A stretch of DNA of 64,000 nucleotides from Flavobacterium panici (GTDB lineage: Bacteria; Bacteroidota; Bacteroidia; Flavobacteriales; Flavobacteriaceae). Under the pieces are notes generated by a model, which saw nothing but the letters and a program-made list of their open reading frames with translations, ran no database searches and had not been told where the DNA came from. This document shows, piece by piece, positions 35,200-43,274 of this stretch. The DNA is taken from NCBI RefSeq assembly GCF_903819335.1, contig NZ_CAIJDE010000060.1:46402-110401 (forward strand). Reading direction: 5' to 3'. Position numbers and translations under genes: made by a program. Position 1 is the stretch's first letter, and every line of letters begins with the position of its first letter.

Positions 35200-37479
35200 A
35201 TGAAAATAAAAAGTTTAATTTTTTTTGGATTAATACAGTATTGCATTTCTGTAAATGCACAAATTAAAGAACCCGTAGAATATGTAAACCCTTTAATGGG
35301 AACGCAGTCGCTGCATAATCTTTCTAACGGAAATACCTATCCCGCAATCTGCAGACCTTGGGGAATGAATTTCTGGACACCGCAAACCGGTAAAATGGGC
35401 GACGGATGGGCGTATACGTATACCGCAGAAAAAATAAGAGGATTTAAGCAAACGCATCAGCCTTCACCGTGGATGAACGATTACGGTCAGTTTTCGATTA
35501 TGCCCGTTACGGGTAAATTGGCTTTCGCCGAAGATGAACGTGCGAGTTGGTTCAGTCATAAAGCAGAAGTTTCAAAGCCTTATTATTACAGCGTTTATTT
35601 GGCTGATTATGATGTAACAACAGAAATTACAACAACCGAAAGAGCAGCACATTTTCAAATTACATTTCCTGAAAACGAAAAATCTTCAATTGTAATTGAT
35701 GCATTCGACAAAGGATCTTATATCAAAATAATTCCGTCAGAAAATAAAATTATTGGATATACAACCCGTAACAGCGGCGGAGTTCCTCAAAACTTCAAAA
35801 ACTATTTTGTTTTAGTGTTTGATAAACCATTTGCAACAAATTATGCTTGTATTGATAGAGTTTTGATTAAAGATAAATTAGAAGCAACTGGACTTCATAC
35901 AGGCGCAATAGTGGAATTTAAAACCAAAAAAGGAGAGAAAGTTAACGTAAAAGTAGCTTCCTCTTTTATAAGTCCTGAACAGGCTGAACTAACTTTAAAG
36001 AATGAGTTAGGTTCAGCATCTTTTGAAGAAACTCTAGCACAATCTAAAAACGAATGGAACAAAGTTTTAGGAAAAATTACGGTTGAAGATACAAATGAAG
36101 ATCAATTAAAAACTTTTTATTCTTGTTTATACCGCACCGTTTGTTTTCCGCAAAAACAATATGAAATAAATAAAGAAGGCCAAATTGTACATTACAGTCC
36201 GTATAATGGAAAAGTTTTACCGGGATATATGTATGCAGGAACAGGCTTTTGGGATACATTTCGTGCTTTATATCCATTGCTAAATTTAGTTTACCCTTCT
36301 ATAAATAAAGAAATGCAGGAAGGTTTGATAAACGATTATAAAGAAGGCGGATTTTTGCCAGAATGGTCGAGTCCGGGCTTTAGAGACGTTATGGTGGGGA
36401 ATAATTCTGCCTCGGTAGTTTCTGATGCTTATATGAAAGGATTACGCGGTTATGACATTAATACTTTATATGAAGCTTTACAGCACGGAGCAAATAATGA
36501 AGGCCCGCTGGAAGCTGTAGGCAGAAAAGGAGTGCAGTATTACAATACTTTAGGTTACGTTCCTTATGATGTTGAGATTAATGAAAATGCAGCCAGAACG
36601 CTTGAATATGCTTATGATGATTTTGCAATCTGGAAATTAGCCAAAGCTTTAGATCGTCCGAAAAAAGAAATCAACCTGCTTGAAAAGAGAATGATGAATT
36701 ACAAAAAGTTATTTAATCCCTCTATCGGATTAATGAGCGGACGTAATAAGGACGGAAGTTTTCCAGCCAATTTTAATCCGTTTAAATGGGGAGACGCTTT
36801 TACAGAAGGAAACAGCTGGCATTACAGCTGGAGCGTATTTCACGACATTCAGGGTTTAATTGATTTAATGGGCGGCGAGAAAAAATTCACTTCAAAATTA
36901 GATGCTGTATTTACAACGCCTCCGGTTTTTGATGATAGTTATTACGGTTCTGTTATTCATGAAATTCGAGAAATGCAGATCATGAATATGGGGCAATATG
37001 CACACGGAAATCAGCCCATTCAGCATATGATTTATTTATACAATTATGCAGGCGAACCTTGGAAAACGCAATACTGGTCAAGAGAAGTGATGAACCGTTT
37101 GTATAAACCAACTCCAGATGGATATTGCGGAGATGAAGATAACGGACAGACTTCTGCCTGGTATATTTTCTCTGCAATGGGATTTTATCCGGTTTGTCCC
37201 GCAACAGAAGAATATGTTTTGGGCGCGCCATTATTTAAGAAAACAACTTTACAGCTTGAAAACGGAAAACAGCTTATTATAAACGCTCCAAATAATTCAG
37301 ATGTAAGCAAGTATGTAAACGAATTGAAATGGGATAATGCAGCTTACACTAAAAACTATATCAATCATTTTGATGTATTAAAAGGCGGAGAATTGAATTT
37401 TGATATGACAAGTTCTCCAAATTTAAAAAGAGGTACAACATCAGAGGCGTATCCATATTCTTATTCAACTTCAAAGTAA
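35200..37479 (+). CDS. Second GH92 alpha-mannosidase, different +1-subsite motif
   Basis: A 759-residue secreted GH92 enzyme (signal peptide ending VNAQ). It carries YVNPLMGTQSLHNLSNGNTYPAI at the start, the probable acid Glu536 (FTEGNSWHYSW), and CGDEDNGQTSAWY. The subsite segment reads HGNQPIQHMIY, with Gln replacing the Glu and the first His of the neighbouring paralogue. This suggests another linkage preference, such as alpha-1,3 or alpha-1,4. It is divergent from the first GH92 despite identical length, so it is not a recent duplicate. GH125 starts five bases after its stop. Confidence 0.92.
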   Translation: MKIKSLIFFGLIQYCISVNAQIKEPVEYVNPLMGTQSLHNLSNGNTYPAICRPWGMNFWTPQTGKMGDGWAYTYTAEKIRGFKQTHQPSPWMNDYGQFSIMPVTGKLAFAEDERASWFSHKAEVSKPYYYSVYLADYDVTTEITTTERAAHFQITFPENEKSSIVIDAFDKGSYIKIIPSENKIIGYTTRNSGGVPQNFKNYFVLVFDKPFATNYACIDRVLIKDKLEATGLHTGAIVEFKTKKGEKVNVKVASSFISPEQAELTLKNELGSASFEETLAQSKNEWNKVLGKITVEDTNEDQLKTFYSCLYRTVCFPQKQYEINKEGQIVHYSPYNGKVLPGYMYAGTGFWDTFRALYPLLNLVYPSINKEMQEGLINDYKEGGFLPEWSSPGFRDVMVGNNSASVVSDAYMKGLRGYDINTLYEALQHGANNEGPLEAVGRKGVQYYNTLGYVPYDVEINENAARTLEYAYDDFAIWKLAKALDRPKKEINLLEKRMMNYKKLFNPSIGLMSGRNKDGSFPANFNPFKWGDAFTEGNSWHYSWSVFHDIQGLIDLMGGEKKFTSKLDAVFTTPPVFDDSYYGSVIHEIREMQIMNMGQYAHGNQPIQHMIYLYNYAGEPWKTQYWSREVMNRLYKPTPDGYCGDEDNGQTSAWYIFSAMGFYPVCPATEEYVLGAPLFKKTTLQLENGKQLIINAPNNSDVSKYVNELKWDNAAYTKNYINHFDVLKGGELNFDMTSSPNLKRGTTSEAYPYSYSTSK

Positions 37480-37484
37480 AATTT

Positions 37485-38948
37485 ATGCAGTCACGTAGAA
37501 AATTTATAAAAAATACAGGAATTTTTTCCGCAGGATTATTAGCGCTTCAAACCGATGTTTTTGGATTTAATTCAGATACATTTCAGTTTCCTTTAAAAGA
37601 TTTTATCAGCCAAAGACCTCCGCTTGCCGAAAGAAAATTTACAAGTAAAGCAGTCGAAGCAGCAATTGTGAGAATCAAAAAACAAATAGCAAACCCGGAA
37701 TTGGCATGGTTATTTGAAAACTGTTTCCCAAATACATTAGACACTACAGTCGATTTTGAAATCATCGACGGAAAACCGGACACGTATGTAATTACAGGAG
37801 ATATTGATGCAATGTGGCTGCGTGACAGTACAGCGCAGATTTGGCCTTATATTCCATTTGTAAAAGAAGATCCAAAACTAGCCGAATTGGTAAAAGGAGT
37901 AATCAACCGTCAGGCAAAATGTATTTTGCTTGATCCTTATGCGAATGCTTTTTATAAAGATTTTACCAAAGAAAGCGAATGGAAAAATGACCTGACTAAA
38001 ATGCAGCCCGGAATTCACGAAAGAAAATGGGAAATTGACAGTTTGTGTTATCCCGTTCGATTAGCGCACGGCTATTGGAAAGAAACCGGAGATATTAGTT
38101 TGTTTGATGCCAAATGGAAAGAAGCCATGCTGCTAATTCTGCAGACTTTTAAAGAACAACAAAGACTGGATGGAAAAGGTGGCCCGTATAGTTTTCAGCG
38201 CCAAACGGCTTGGGCTACAGACGGAGTTCCGTTAGGCGGTTACGGCTATCCTGTAAAACCTTGCGGCTTAATTGTTTCTACTTTTAGACCAAGTGACGAC
38301 AGTACTTTGTTTGGATATTTAATTCCAAGCAATATGTTCGCAATTGAAATATTAGGCTATTTAATCGAAATTTTCTCTTTACCGGCTTTAAAAGACAATG
38401 ATTTAGTTGCCAAAGCAACAGAGTTAAGAGATCAGGTTCAAAAAGGTTTAAAAGAAAACGGAATTATAGAACATCCAAAATTCGGAAAAATCATTGCTTT
38501 TGAAGTAAACGGATTCGGCAGTTTCCATATGATGGATGACGCCAATGTTCCTTCATTATTATCACTTCCTTATTTGGGTGCAATTGCTCCAAACGACCCT
38601 TTATATCTAAATACCCGTAAAGTGGTATTATCAGAAAACAATCCGTTTTTCTATAAAGGAAAAGCCGGAGAAGGAATTGGCGGCCCGCATACGGGAGTAG
38701 ATACTATTTGGCCAATGAGTATTGTTTTGAGAGCGATTACAAGTGTGGACGAAAAAGAGATTAAAACTTGTATTAGCAATTTGATTAAAACAAATGCCGA
38801 TACAGGTTTTATGCACGAATCCTTTCATAAAGACGATGTAAACAAATTTACCCGTAAATGGTTTGCATGGGCAAATACACTATTTGGAGAAATGATTGTA
38901 CATACGAGTATTCATTATCCTCAAATTTTAAAAGATAAAAATATCTAG
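37485..38948 (+). CDS. GH125 exo-alpha-1,6-mannosidase
   Basis: A 487-residue enzyme of GH125 (formerly DUF1237), which hydrolyses alpha-1,6-mannosides. Family features include GDIDAMWLRDSTAQIWPY, GVDTIWPMSIVLRA and MHESFHKDD, the last probably holding the catalytic base. The N terminus SRRKFIKNTGIFSAGLLAL resembles a twin-arginine (Tat) signal, unlike the Sec signals of the other glycosidases here. It is translationally close to the second GH92 (five bases). Confidence 0.92.
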   Translation: MQSRRKFIKNTGIFSAGLLALQTDVFGFNSDTFQFPLKDFISQRPPLAERKFTSKAVEAAIVRIKKQIANPELAWLFENCFPNTLDTTVDFEIIDGKPDTYVITGDIDAMWLRDSTAQIWPYIPFVKEDPKLAELVKGVINRQAKCILLDPYANAFYKDFTKESEWKNDLTKMQPGIHERKWEIDSLCYPVRLAHGYWKETGDISLFDAKWKEAMLLILQTFKEQQRLDGKGGPYSFQRQTAWATDGVPLGGYGYPVKPCGLIVSTFRPSDDSTLFGYLIPSNMFAIEILGYLIEIFSLPALKDNDLVAKATELRDQVQKGLKENGIIEHPKFGKIIAFEVNGFGSFHMMDDANVPSLLSLPYLGAIAPNDPLYLNTRKVVLSENNPFFYKGKAGEGIGGPHTGVDTIWPMSIVLRAITSVDEKEIKTCISNLIKTNADTGFMHESFHKDDVNKFTRKWFAWANTLFGEMIVHTSIHYPQILKDKNI

Positions 38949-38971
38949 TACTAAAAGTTAAACGATTAAAA

Positions 38972-39871
38972 ATGAATACATCATATGCCATAGGGCTAGA
39001 TATAGGAGGAACACATATTACCGCAGCAGTTATCAATAAAACAGAAATGAAAGTGATGGAACTTTCATTATATAAAGAATCATTTGACTCTAATTTACCT
39101 GTAAATCAAGTAATAGCTATTTGGAAAAAAGTCATTAATACCGCAATTGAAAATTCAAAAGTTGAAAATATTACAGGAATTGCCGTTTGTATGCCCGGCC
39201 CATTTGATTATGAAAAAGGGATTTGCTGGATTAAAGATCAATCTAAATACGAACATTTCTACGGATTGAATGTCAGAGATTTACTTTTAGAAAGTCTTAA
39301 TTTTTCAAATGATTTTCCGGTGCTTTTTGAAAATGATGCTGTTTGTTTTGGAAAAGGAGAAGTTTTTAAGCAGCAGGAAAATCTTTCTAAAAAAGTAATG
39401 GCAGTTACTTTAGGGACTGGTTTAGGAGCTTGTTTTATTGATAAAGGAGTATCAATAAGTACAGGAAATGAGGTACCAACAGATGGAGAGATATACAATT
39501 TGGAGTATAAAGAAGGTATTGCCGAAGATTATGTTTCTGTGAGAGGCCTTTTATCTCATTATAAAACGTTAAGTGGTTTTACCCTAAAAAATGGTTTAGA
39601 GCTTTATGATTTAGCCATTAACGGAGATCAACAAGCTGTAAAAGTATTTGAAACAATGGGTGAAGATTTAGCCGAAGTTGTAATTCCGTGGATAAAGAAT
39701 TTCTCGGCAGAGCATATTATCATTGGTGGAAAAATTGCCAATGCGAGTGATTTATTTCTGTCTTCATTTAATAAAAGCATAAAAAAATCAGGTTTAGAAA
39801 TACAGGTTTCCATTTCTACAGATAATGAAATTGCGGCCTTATTAGGCGCAGTAAGTTTTCTTCGCGATTAG
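38972..39871 (+). CDS. ROK-family sugar kinase
   Basis: A 299-residue cytoplasmic kinase with the ATP-binding start IGLDIGGTHITAAVI, the catalytic FENDAVCFGKGE (Asp of the FEND motif) and TLGTGLGACFID. The canonical ROK zinc motif (CxCGxxGC) is absent: the region reads PTDGEIYNLEYKEGIAEDYVS, a known zinc-free subgroup. The position at the end of the mannosidase cluster suggests phosphorylation of released mannose. Glucose or another hexose cannot be excluded. Confidence 0.88.
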   Translation: MNTSYAIGLDIGGTHITAAVINKTEMKVMELSLYKESFDSNLPVNQVIAIWKKVINTAIENSKVENITGIAVCMPGPFDYEKGICWIKDQSKYEHFYGLNVRDLLLESLNFSNDFPVLFENDAVCFGKGEVFKQQENLSKKVMAVTLGTGLGACFIDKGVSISTGNEVPTDGEIYNLEYKEGIAEDYVSVRGLLSHYKTLSGFTLKNGLELYDLAINGDQQAVKVFETMGEDLAEVVIPWIKNFSAEHIIIGGKIANASDLFLSSFNKSIKKSGLEIQVSISTDNEIAALLGAVSFLRD

Positions 39872-39881
39872 ATTAAAAACA

Positions 39882-39916
39882 AAAACGGATGAGCAATTTA
39901 CTCATCCGTTTTGTTT
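39882..39916. terminator. Bidirectional terminator between ROK kinase and dsbA-like gene
   Basis: A 12-bp perfect stem AAAACGGATGAG / CTCATCCGTTTT with loop CAATTTA has an A tract on one side and TTTTG on the other. It ends both converging transcripts. Confidence 0.9.
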
Positions 39917-39933
39917 TCCTATTTCAATTTAAA

Positions 39934-40563
39934 TTATTTTAAACCTTCTTTGATTGTCTGAACAAAAGCTTCAACTGGCTGAGCGCCCGAAACGGCATAT
40001 TTTCTGTCAAAAACAAAAAACGGAACTCCTTGCACGCCAATTTCCTGTGCTTCTTTAATATCGCTTTGAACTTCTTTTAAATATAAACTTTCGCTTTCCA
40101 GAACTTCTAAAACATCATTTTTACTTAATCCTGCTTTTTCAGCTAATTCAATTAAAGTTGGACCGTCGTTTAAGTCTCTTCCTTCTGTAAAATAAGCTTT
40201 AAAGAAGATTTCCTCCATTTCATCGCCTAATTTTTTAGTCTTAGCCAATTGAATAATTCTATGCGCTTCTAAAGAATTTGAAATAACTGCTTTGTCAAAG
40301 TTATAATCTAAACCAGCACTTTTAGCACGTTCTGCGACACCTTTATGCATTTCTCTTGATTGTTCAACAGACATGCCTTTTCGTTCCGCTAAATACGTAT
40401 AAACGTCTTTTTCTGGTTGTGGCGTAATAGTTGGATCAAGCTGAAAGCTTTTCCACTCAATTTCAAAATCATTATTTGGAAATTCAGCTAAAGCCGTTTC
40501 CAACTGTCTTTTTCCGATATAACAAAACGGACACATGATGTCCGACCAAATTTCTATTTTCAT
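39934..40563 (-). CDS. DsbA-family oxidoreductase, FrnE-like
   Basis: A 209-residue cytoplasmic thioredoxin-fold protein without a signal peptide. The active site is CPFC (Cys11, Cys14) in IWSDIMCPFCYIGKRQLE. The helical insertion and the cis-Pro loop GVQGVPFFVFDRKYAVSGAQP are typical of the FrnE/2-hydroxychromene-carboxylate isomerase-like group. FrnE proteins are disulfide oxidoreductases; the substrate is unknown. Confidence 0.9.
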   Translation of the reverse strand: MKIEIWSDIMCPFCYIGKRQLETALAEFPNNDFEIEWKSFQLDPTITPQPEKDVYTYLAERKGMSVEQSREMHKGVAERAKSAGLDYNFDKAVISNSLEAHRIIQLAKTKKLGDEMEEIFFKAYFTEGRDLNDGPTLIELAEKAGLSKNDVLEVLESESLYLKEVQSDIKEAQEIGVQGVPFFVFDRKYAVSGAQPVEAFVQTIKEGLK

Positions 40564-40567
40564 TTTA

Positions 40568-40575
40568 CAAAGTTA
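40568..40575 (-). promoter_or_regulatory. -7 element of the dsbA-like gene
   Basis: The minus strand reads TAACTTTG, matching TAnnTTTG, four bases before the ATG, so the mRNA may be nearly leaderless. No -33 TTG is clear. Confidence 0.4.
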
Positions 40576-40630
40576 AAGAAAAATTTGTTTCAGGTTTGAA
40601 GTTTCAGGTTTTAAGCTGTGCGTATAATTT

Positions 40631-40775
40631 TTAACGCAAAGCACGCTAAGATTTTTTTTAAGTTAGGTTTTTATAAAACCGCTAAGTTCGCAAAGCTTTG
40701 TGTAAATCTAGCTTTGCGAACTTAGCGCATTGTAAATGCATCTATATCAAAAAATCTTAGCGTGCTTTGCGTTAA
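40631..40775. repeat. Nested palindromic element, copy B
   Basis: Outer 27-bp perfect arms at 40631-40657 and 40749-40775 (TTAACGCAAAGCACGCTAAG core) enclose an inner 17-bp perfect inverted repeat, GCTAAGTTCGCAAAGCT, at 40681-40697 and 40710-40726. It is the same family as copies A and C. A further half-repeat, GAGATTGCTTCGTTCC (about 40806-40821), resembles an arm of the block near 46263. Confidence 0.9.
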
Positions 40776-40964
40776 AAAAAACAACACAAAGTTTAACTCT
40801 GCAGTTGAGATTGCTTCGTTCCACGCAATGATGCATTTGTCTGCTTTGAAGTTTATTTTTATGATAAAAGAAAAATCCTTTTCATATATAAAAAACAAGT
40901 ATTTTTAGTACAAAAGTCAATGGAAAACTAATTTGTTGATTTATATGTAATTATAAAATTTATT

Positions 40965-41618
40965 ATGAAGAAAAACATTTTCTATTTTTTATTGATCTTA
41001 CTTTCAGCCAATTCAAATGCGCAGATTAGAGGTTTTGTTGATTTATCTTTTTATCGTCATACTGATTTTCAAGGTTCTGGTTATATTCAGGGTGGGTTAG
41101 GTTTAGAAGCTAAAGTGTACAAGTTCTTAAAACCTGAGTTTGGGGTAACTTATTATTATGGAACTCTCGAAGATTATAATAAAACAGATGCTGTTGGAAA
41201 CATTACAAGTGTGGCAAAAGTAAATGCTAAAGCTTTAAATTTTGGATTTACTCCTAAAATATGTCTTTCTTGCGGGGAATATAGTGCAGGAGATGTTCTT
41301 CTTCAAATTCTTCCTGTTTATAATATATCAAGAATCGAAGCCCAGCAGAATTATACCACGATCAATCAAAATAATCCGTCTCAATCGAAAACCCAAAAAG
41401 ATATTGTTACAGAATGGCAGCAATCTGTAGGGATTGGACTTGGTATTGATATTATCCTTTCAGATAAAAATTATGATTCTCTGGCAGTCAATTTATATTA
41501 TACAGGTGTAAATATGGGAAAAGCTATAGGTGAGGTAGAAAGCACCAATACAAGATACGACAGCCGTACTTTAGGATTTGGATTGAACTATTATTTTGGT
41601 TTCAAGAAGAAGGATTAA
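40965..41618 (+). CDS. Outer-membrane beta-barrel protein of unknown function
   Basis: A 217-residue protein with a signal peptide (ending SNAQ) and alternating aromatic-rich strands (FLKPEFGVTYYYGTL, AVNLYYTGVNMGKAIG). It ends in TLGFGLNYYFGFKKKD, consistent with an eight- to ten-strand barrel. No specific family is recognised. It stands alone between palindromic repeats. Confidence 0.65.
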   Translation: MKKNIFYFLLILLSANSNAQIRGFVDLSFYRHTDFQGSGYIQGGLGLEAKVYKFLKPEFGVTYYYGTLEDYNKTDAVGNITSVAKVNAKALNFGFTPKICLSCGEYSAGDVLLQILPVYNISRIEAQQNYTTINQNNPSQSKTQKDIVTEWQQSVGIGLGIDIILSDKNYDSLAVNLYYTGVNMGKAIGEVESTNTRYDSRTLGFGLNYYFGFKKKD

Positions 41619-41691
41619 AAGACTGGTGAATTGTTTCAGGTTTAAAGTTTCAGGTTTCAGGTTGAAATGCGATTAAACTTTGTGTAGATTT

Positions 41692-41839
41692 TTAACGCAA
41701 AGCACGCTAAGATTTTTTAATAAGTTAGGTTTTTATAAAACCGCTAAGTTCGCAAAGCTTTGTGTTGATATAGCTTTGCGAACTTAGCGCATTGTAAATA
41801 CAATCTATATCAAAAAAAACTTAGCGTGCTTTGCGTTAA
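41692..41839. repeat. Nested palindromic element, copy C
   Basis: Outer arms TTAACGCAAAGCACGCTAAG at 41692-41711 and its inverse at 41820-41839 enclose the same 17-bp inner repeat as copy B (41743-41759 and 41772-41788). A further layer of TTTCAGGTT / AACCTGAAA-type repeats surrounds it (41635-41662 and 41845-41893), giving three nested levels. Confidence 0.9.
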
Positions 41840-41914
41840 ATATCACAACGAACCTGAAACATGAAACCTGAAACCTGAAACCTAAAACTTGAAACAAAAA
41901 CCATCAAAAATAAA

Positions 41915-41945
41915 AAACCGCAACTCTTTTAAAGAATTGCGGTTT
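41915..41945 (-). terminator. Terminator of dnaN
   Basis: AAACCGCAA / TTGCGGTTT with an imperfect extension forms a hairpin. On the minus strand it is followed by a T run, so it would end dnaN transcription about 105 bases after the stop. Confidence 0.75.
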
Positions 41946-42049
41946 CTAGGTATAAAAAATGGTTGGTTAATAGCGATATTTTTTTTTACAATGATATGTC
42001 TTTAATTTTAAATTAAAAAAAATCCCTGTAACAAAAAGAAGTTTTGATG

Positions 42050-43168
42050 TTAACTATTTAACATTACCGGCATTACCAGCATTGTTACGGTTTCACCTTC
42101 TTCTAAACCGTCTGCAGGCGTTAAAATTCCGGCTCTGTTTGGTAATGACATCTCTAACATAATCACATCAGATTGAAGGTTTGTCAGCATTTCGATTAAG
42201 AAACGAGAGTTAAAACCAATTTGTAAATCATCACCTTGATAATCACAAGTCAATCTTTCTTCTGCTTTGTTTGAGTAATCGATATCTTCTGCAGAAACAT
42301 TTAATTCAGCTCCTGCAATTTTTAAACGAATTTGGTGTGTAGTTTTGTTTGAGAAAATCGCAACACGACGAACAGAGCTTAAAAATAAAGAACGGTCGAT
42401 TAATAATTTGTTTGGATTTTCTTTTGGAATTACCGCTTCGTAATTAGGGTATTTTCCGTCGATTAAACGACACATTAAGATATAATTGTCAAATGAGAAA
42501 GTCGCATTTGAATCGTTGTATTCAATTTTTACTTCAGCGTCAGAACTTCCTAAAATACTTTTTAAGATATTTAAAGGTTTCTTTGGCATAATAAAATCAG
42601 CAACCTGAGATGCTTTTACATCTGCACGTGCATATTTTACTAATTTATGAGCATCTGTAGCAACAAAAGTTAAACCTTCTGGAGAGAACTGAAAAAATAC
42701 TCCAGACATTACCGGACGTAAATCATCGTTTCCGGCAGCAAAGATCGTTTTACTTACAGCTGTTGCCAAAACATCAGCAGGAACTAAAGTAACAGACGGA
42801 TCTTCAAGATTTACAGACTTAGGAAATTCTTCTCCGGCAGCGTATGCTAATGCATATTTACCTGAGTTAGAACTAATCTCAACTGTATTATTGTCTGCAA
42901 CAGTAAAAGTTAAAGGCTGCTCTGGAAATGTTTTTAAAATTTCAAGTAAAAGTTTTGCCGGTACAGCAACACTTCCTTTGCTTTTAGAATCGATTGATAA
43001 TGTAGCCGACATTGTCGTTTCAAGATCTGAAGCCGAAACAGTCAACTCACTATTGTTTAGTTCAAATAAAAAGTTGTCTAAAATAGGCAACGTATTGTTA
43101 CTGTTAATTACACTACCTAAAACTTGTAATTGTTTTAATAAGTACGAACTCGATACTATAAATTTCAT
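42050..43168 (-). CDS. dnaN: DNA polymerase III sliding clamp, beta subunit
   Basis: A 372-residue replication clamp made of three similar domains: MKFIVSSSYLLKQLQVLGSV, the middle domain near ATAVSKTIFAAGNDDLRPVMSGV, and a C-terminal VMLVMPVML-like end. I start at MKFIVSS, the usual N terminus; the upstream in-frame codons (MLGNTSKNKTKE) have no counterpart in the family. It is the processivity factor for DNA synthesis. It lies away from dnaA and gyrB here, and next to gldG. Confidence 0.96.
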   Translation of the reverse strand: MKFIVSSSYLLKQLQVLGSVINSNNTLPILDNFLFELNNSELTVSASDLETTMSATLSIDSKSKGSVAVPAKLLLEILKTFPEQPLTFTVADNNTVEISSNSGKYALAYAAGEEFPKSVNLEDPSVTLVPADVLATAVSKTIFAAGNDDLRPVMSGVFFQFSPEGLTFVATDAHKLVKYARADVKASQVADFIMPKKPLNILKSILGSSDAEVKIEYNDSNATFSFDNYILMCRLIDGKYPNYEAVIPKENPNKLLIDRSLFLSSVRRVAIFSNKTTHQIRLKIAGAELNVSAEDIDYSNKAEERLTCDYQGDDLQIGFNSRFLIEMLTNLQSDVIMLEMSLPNRAGILTPADGLEEGETVTMLVMPVMLNS

Positions 43169-43227
43169 CTCTTTTGTTTTATTTTTTGAGGTATTCCCGA
43201 GCATTTAGGCGCCAGGCATACGGATTA

Positions 43228-43259
43228 CAAATATATCGTAAACATTCTTAGTTTCGCAA
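43228..43259 (-). promoter_or_regulatory. Promoter of dnaN
   Basis: On the minus strand TTG (43257-43259) and TATATTTG (43228-43235) are 21 bases apart, a good -33/-7 pair. The transcript would carry about a 55-base leader before MKFIVSS. Confidence 0.65.
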
Positions 43260-43274
43260 TTTTTTTATTAACAT

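Noticed and set aside
23568..41839. CRISPR array
   Set aside because: Repeats are inverted, few, tens of kilobases apart and lack regular spacers or cas genes.
43169..43204. Upstream start for dnaN (MLGNTSKNKTKE)
   Set aside because: The family N terminus is MKFIVSS; the extra residues look like translated leader.
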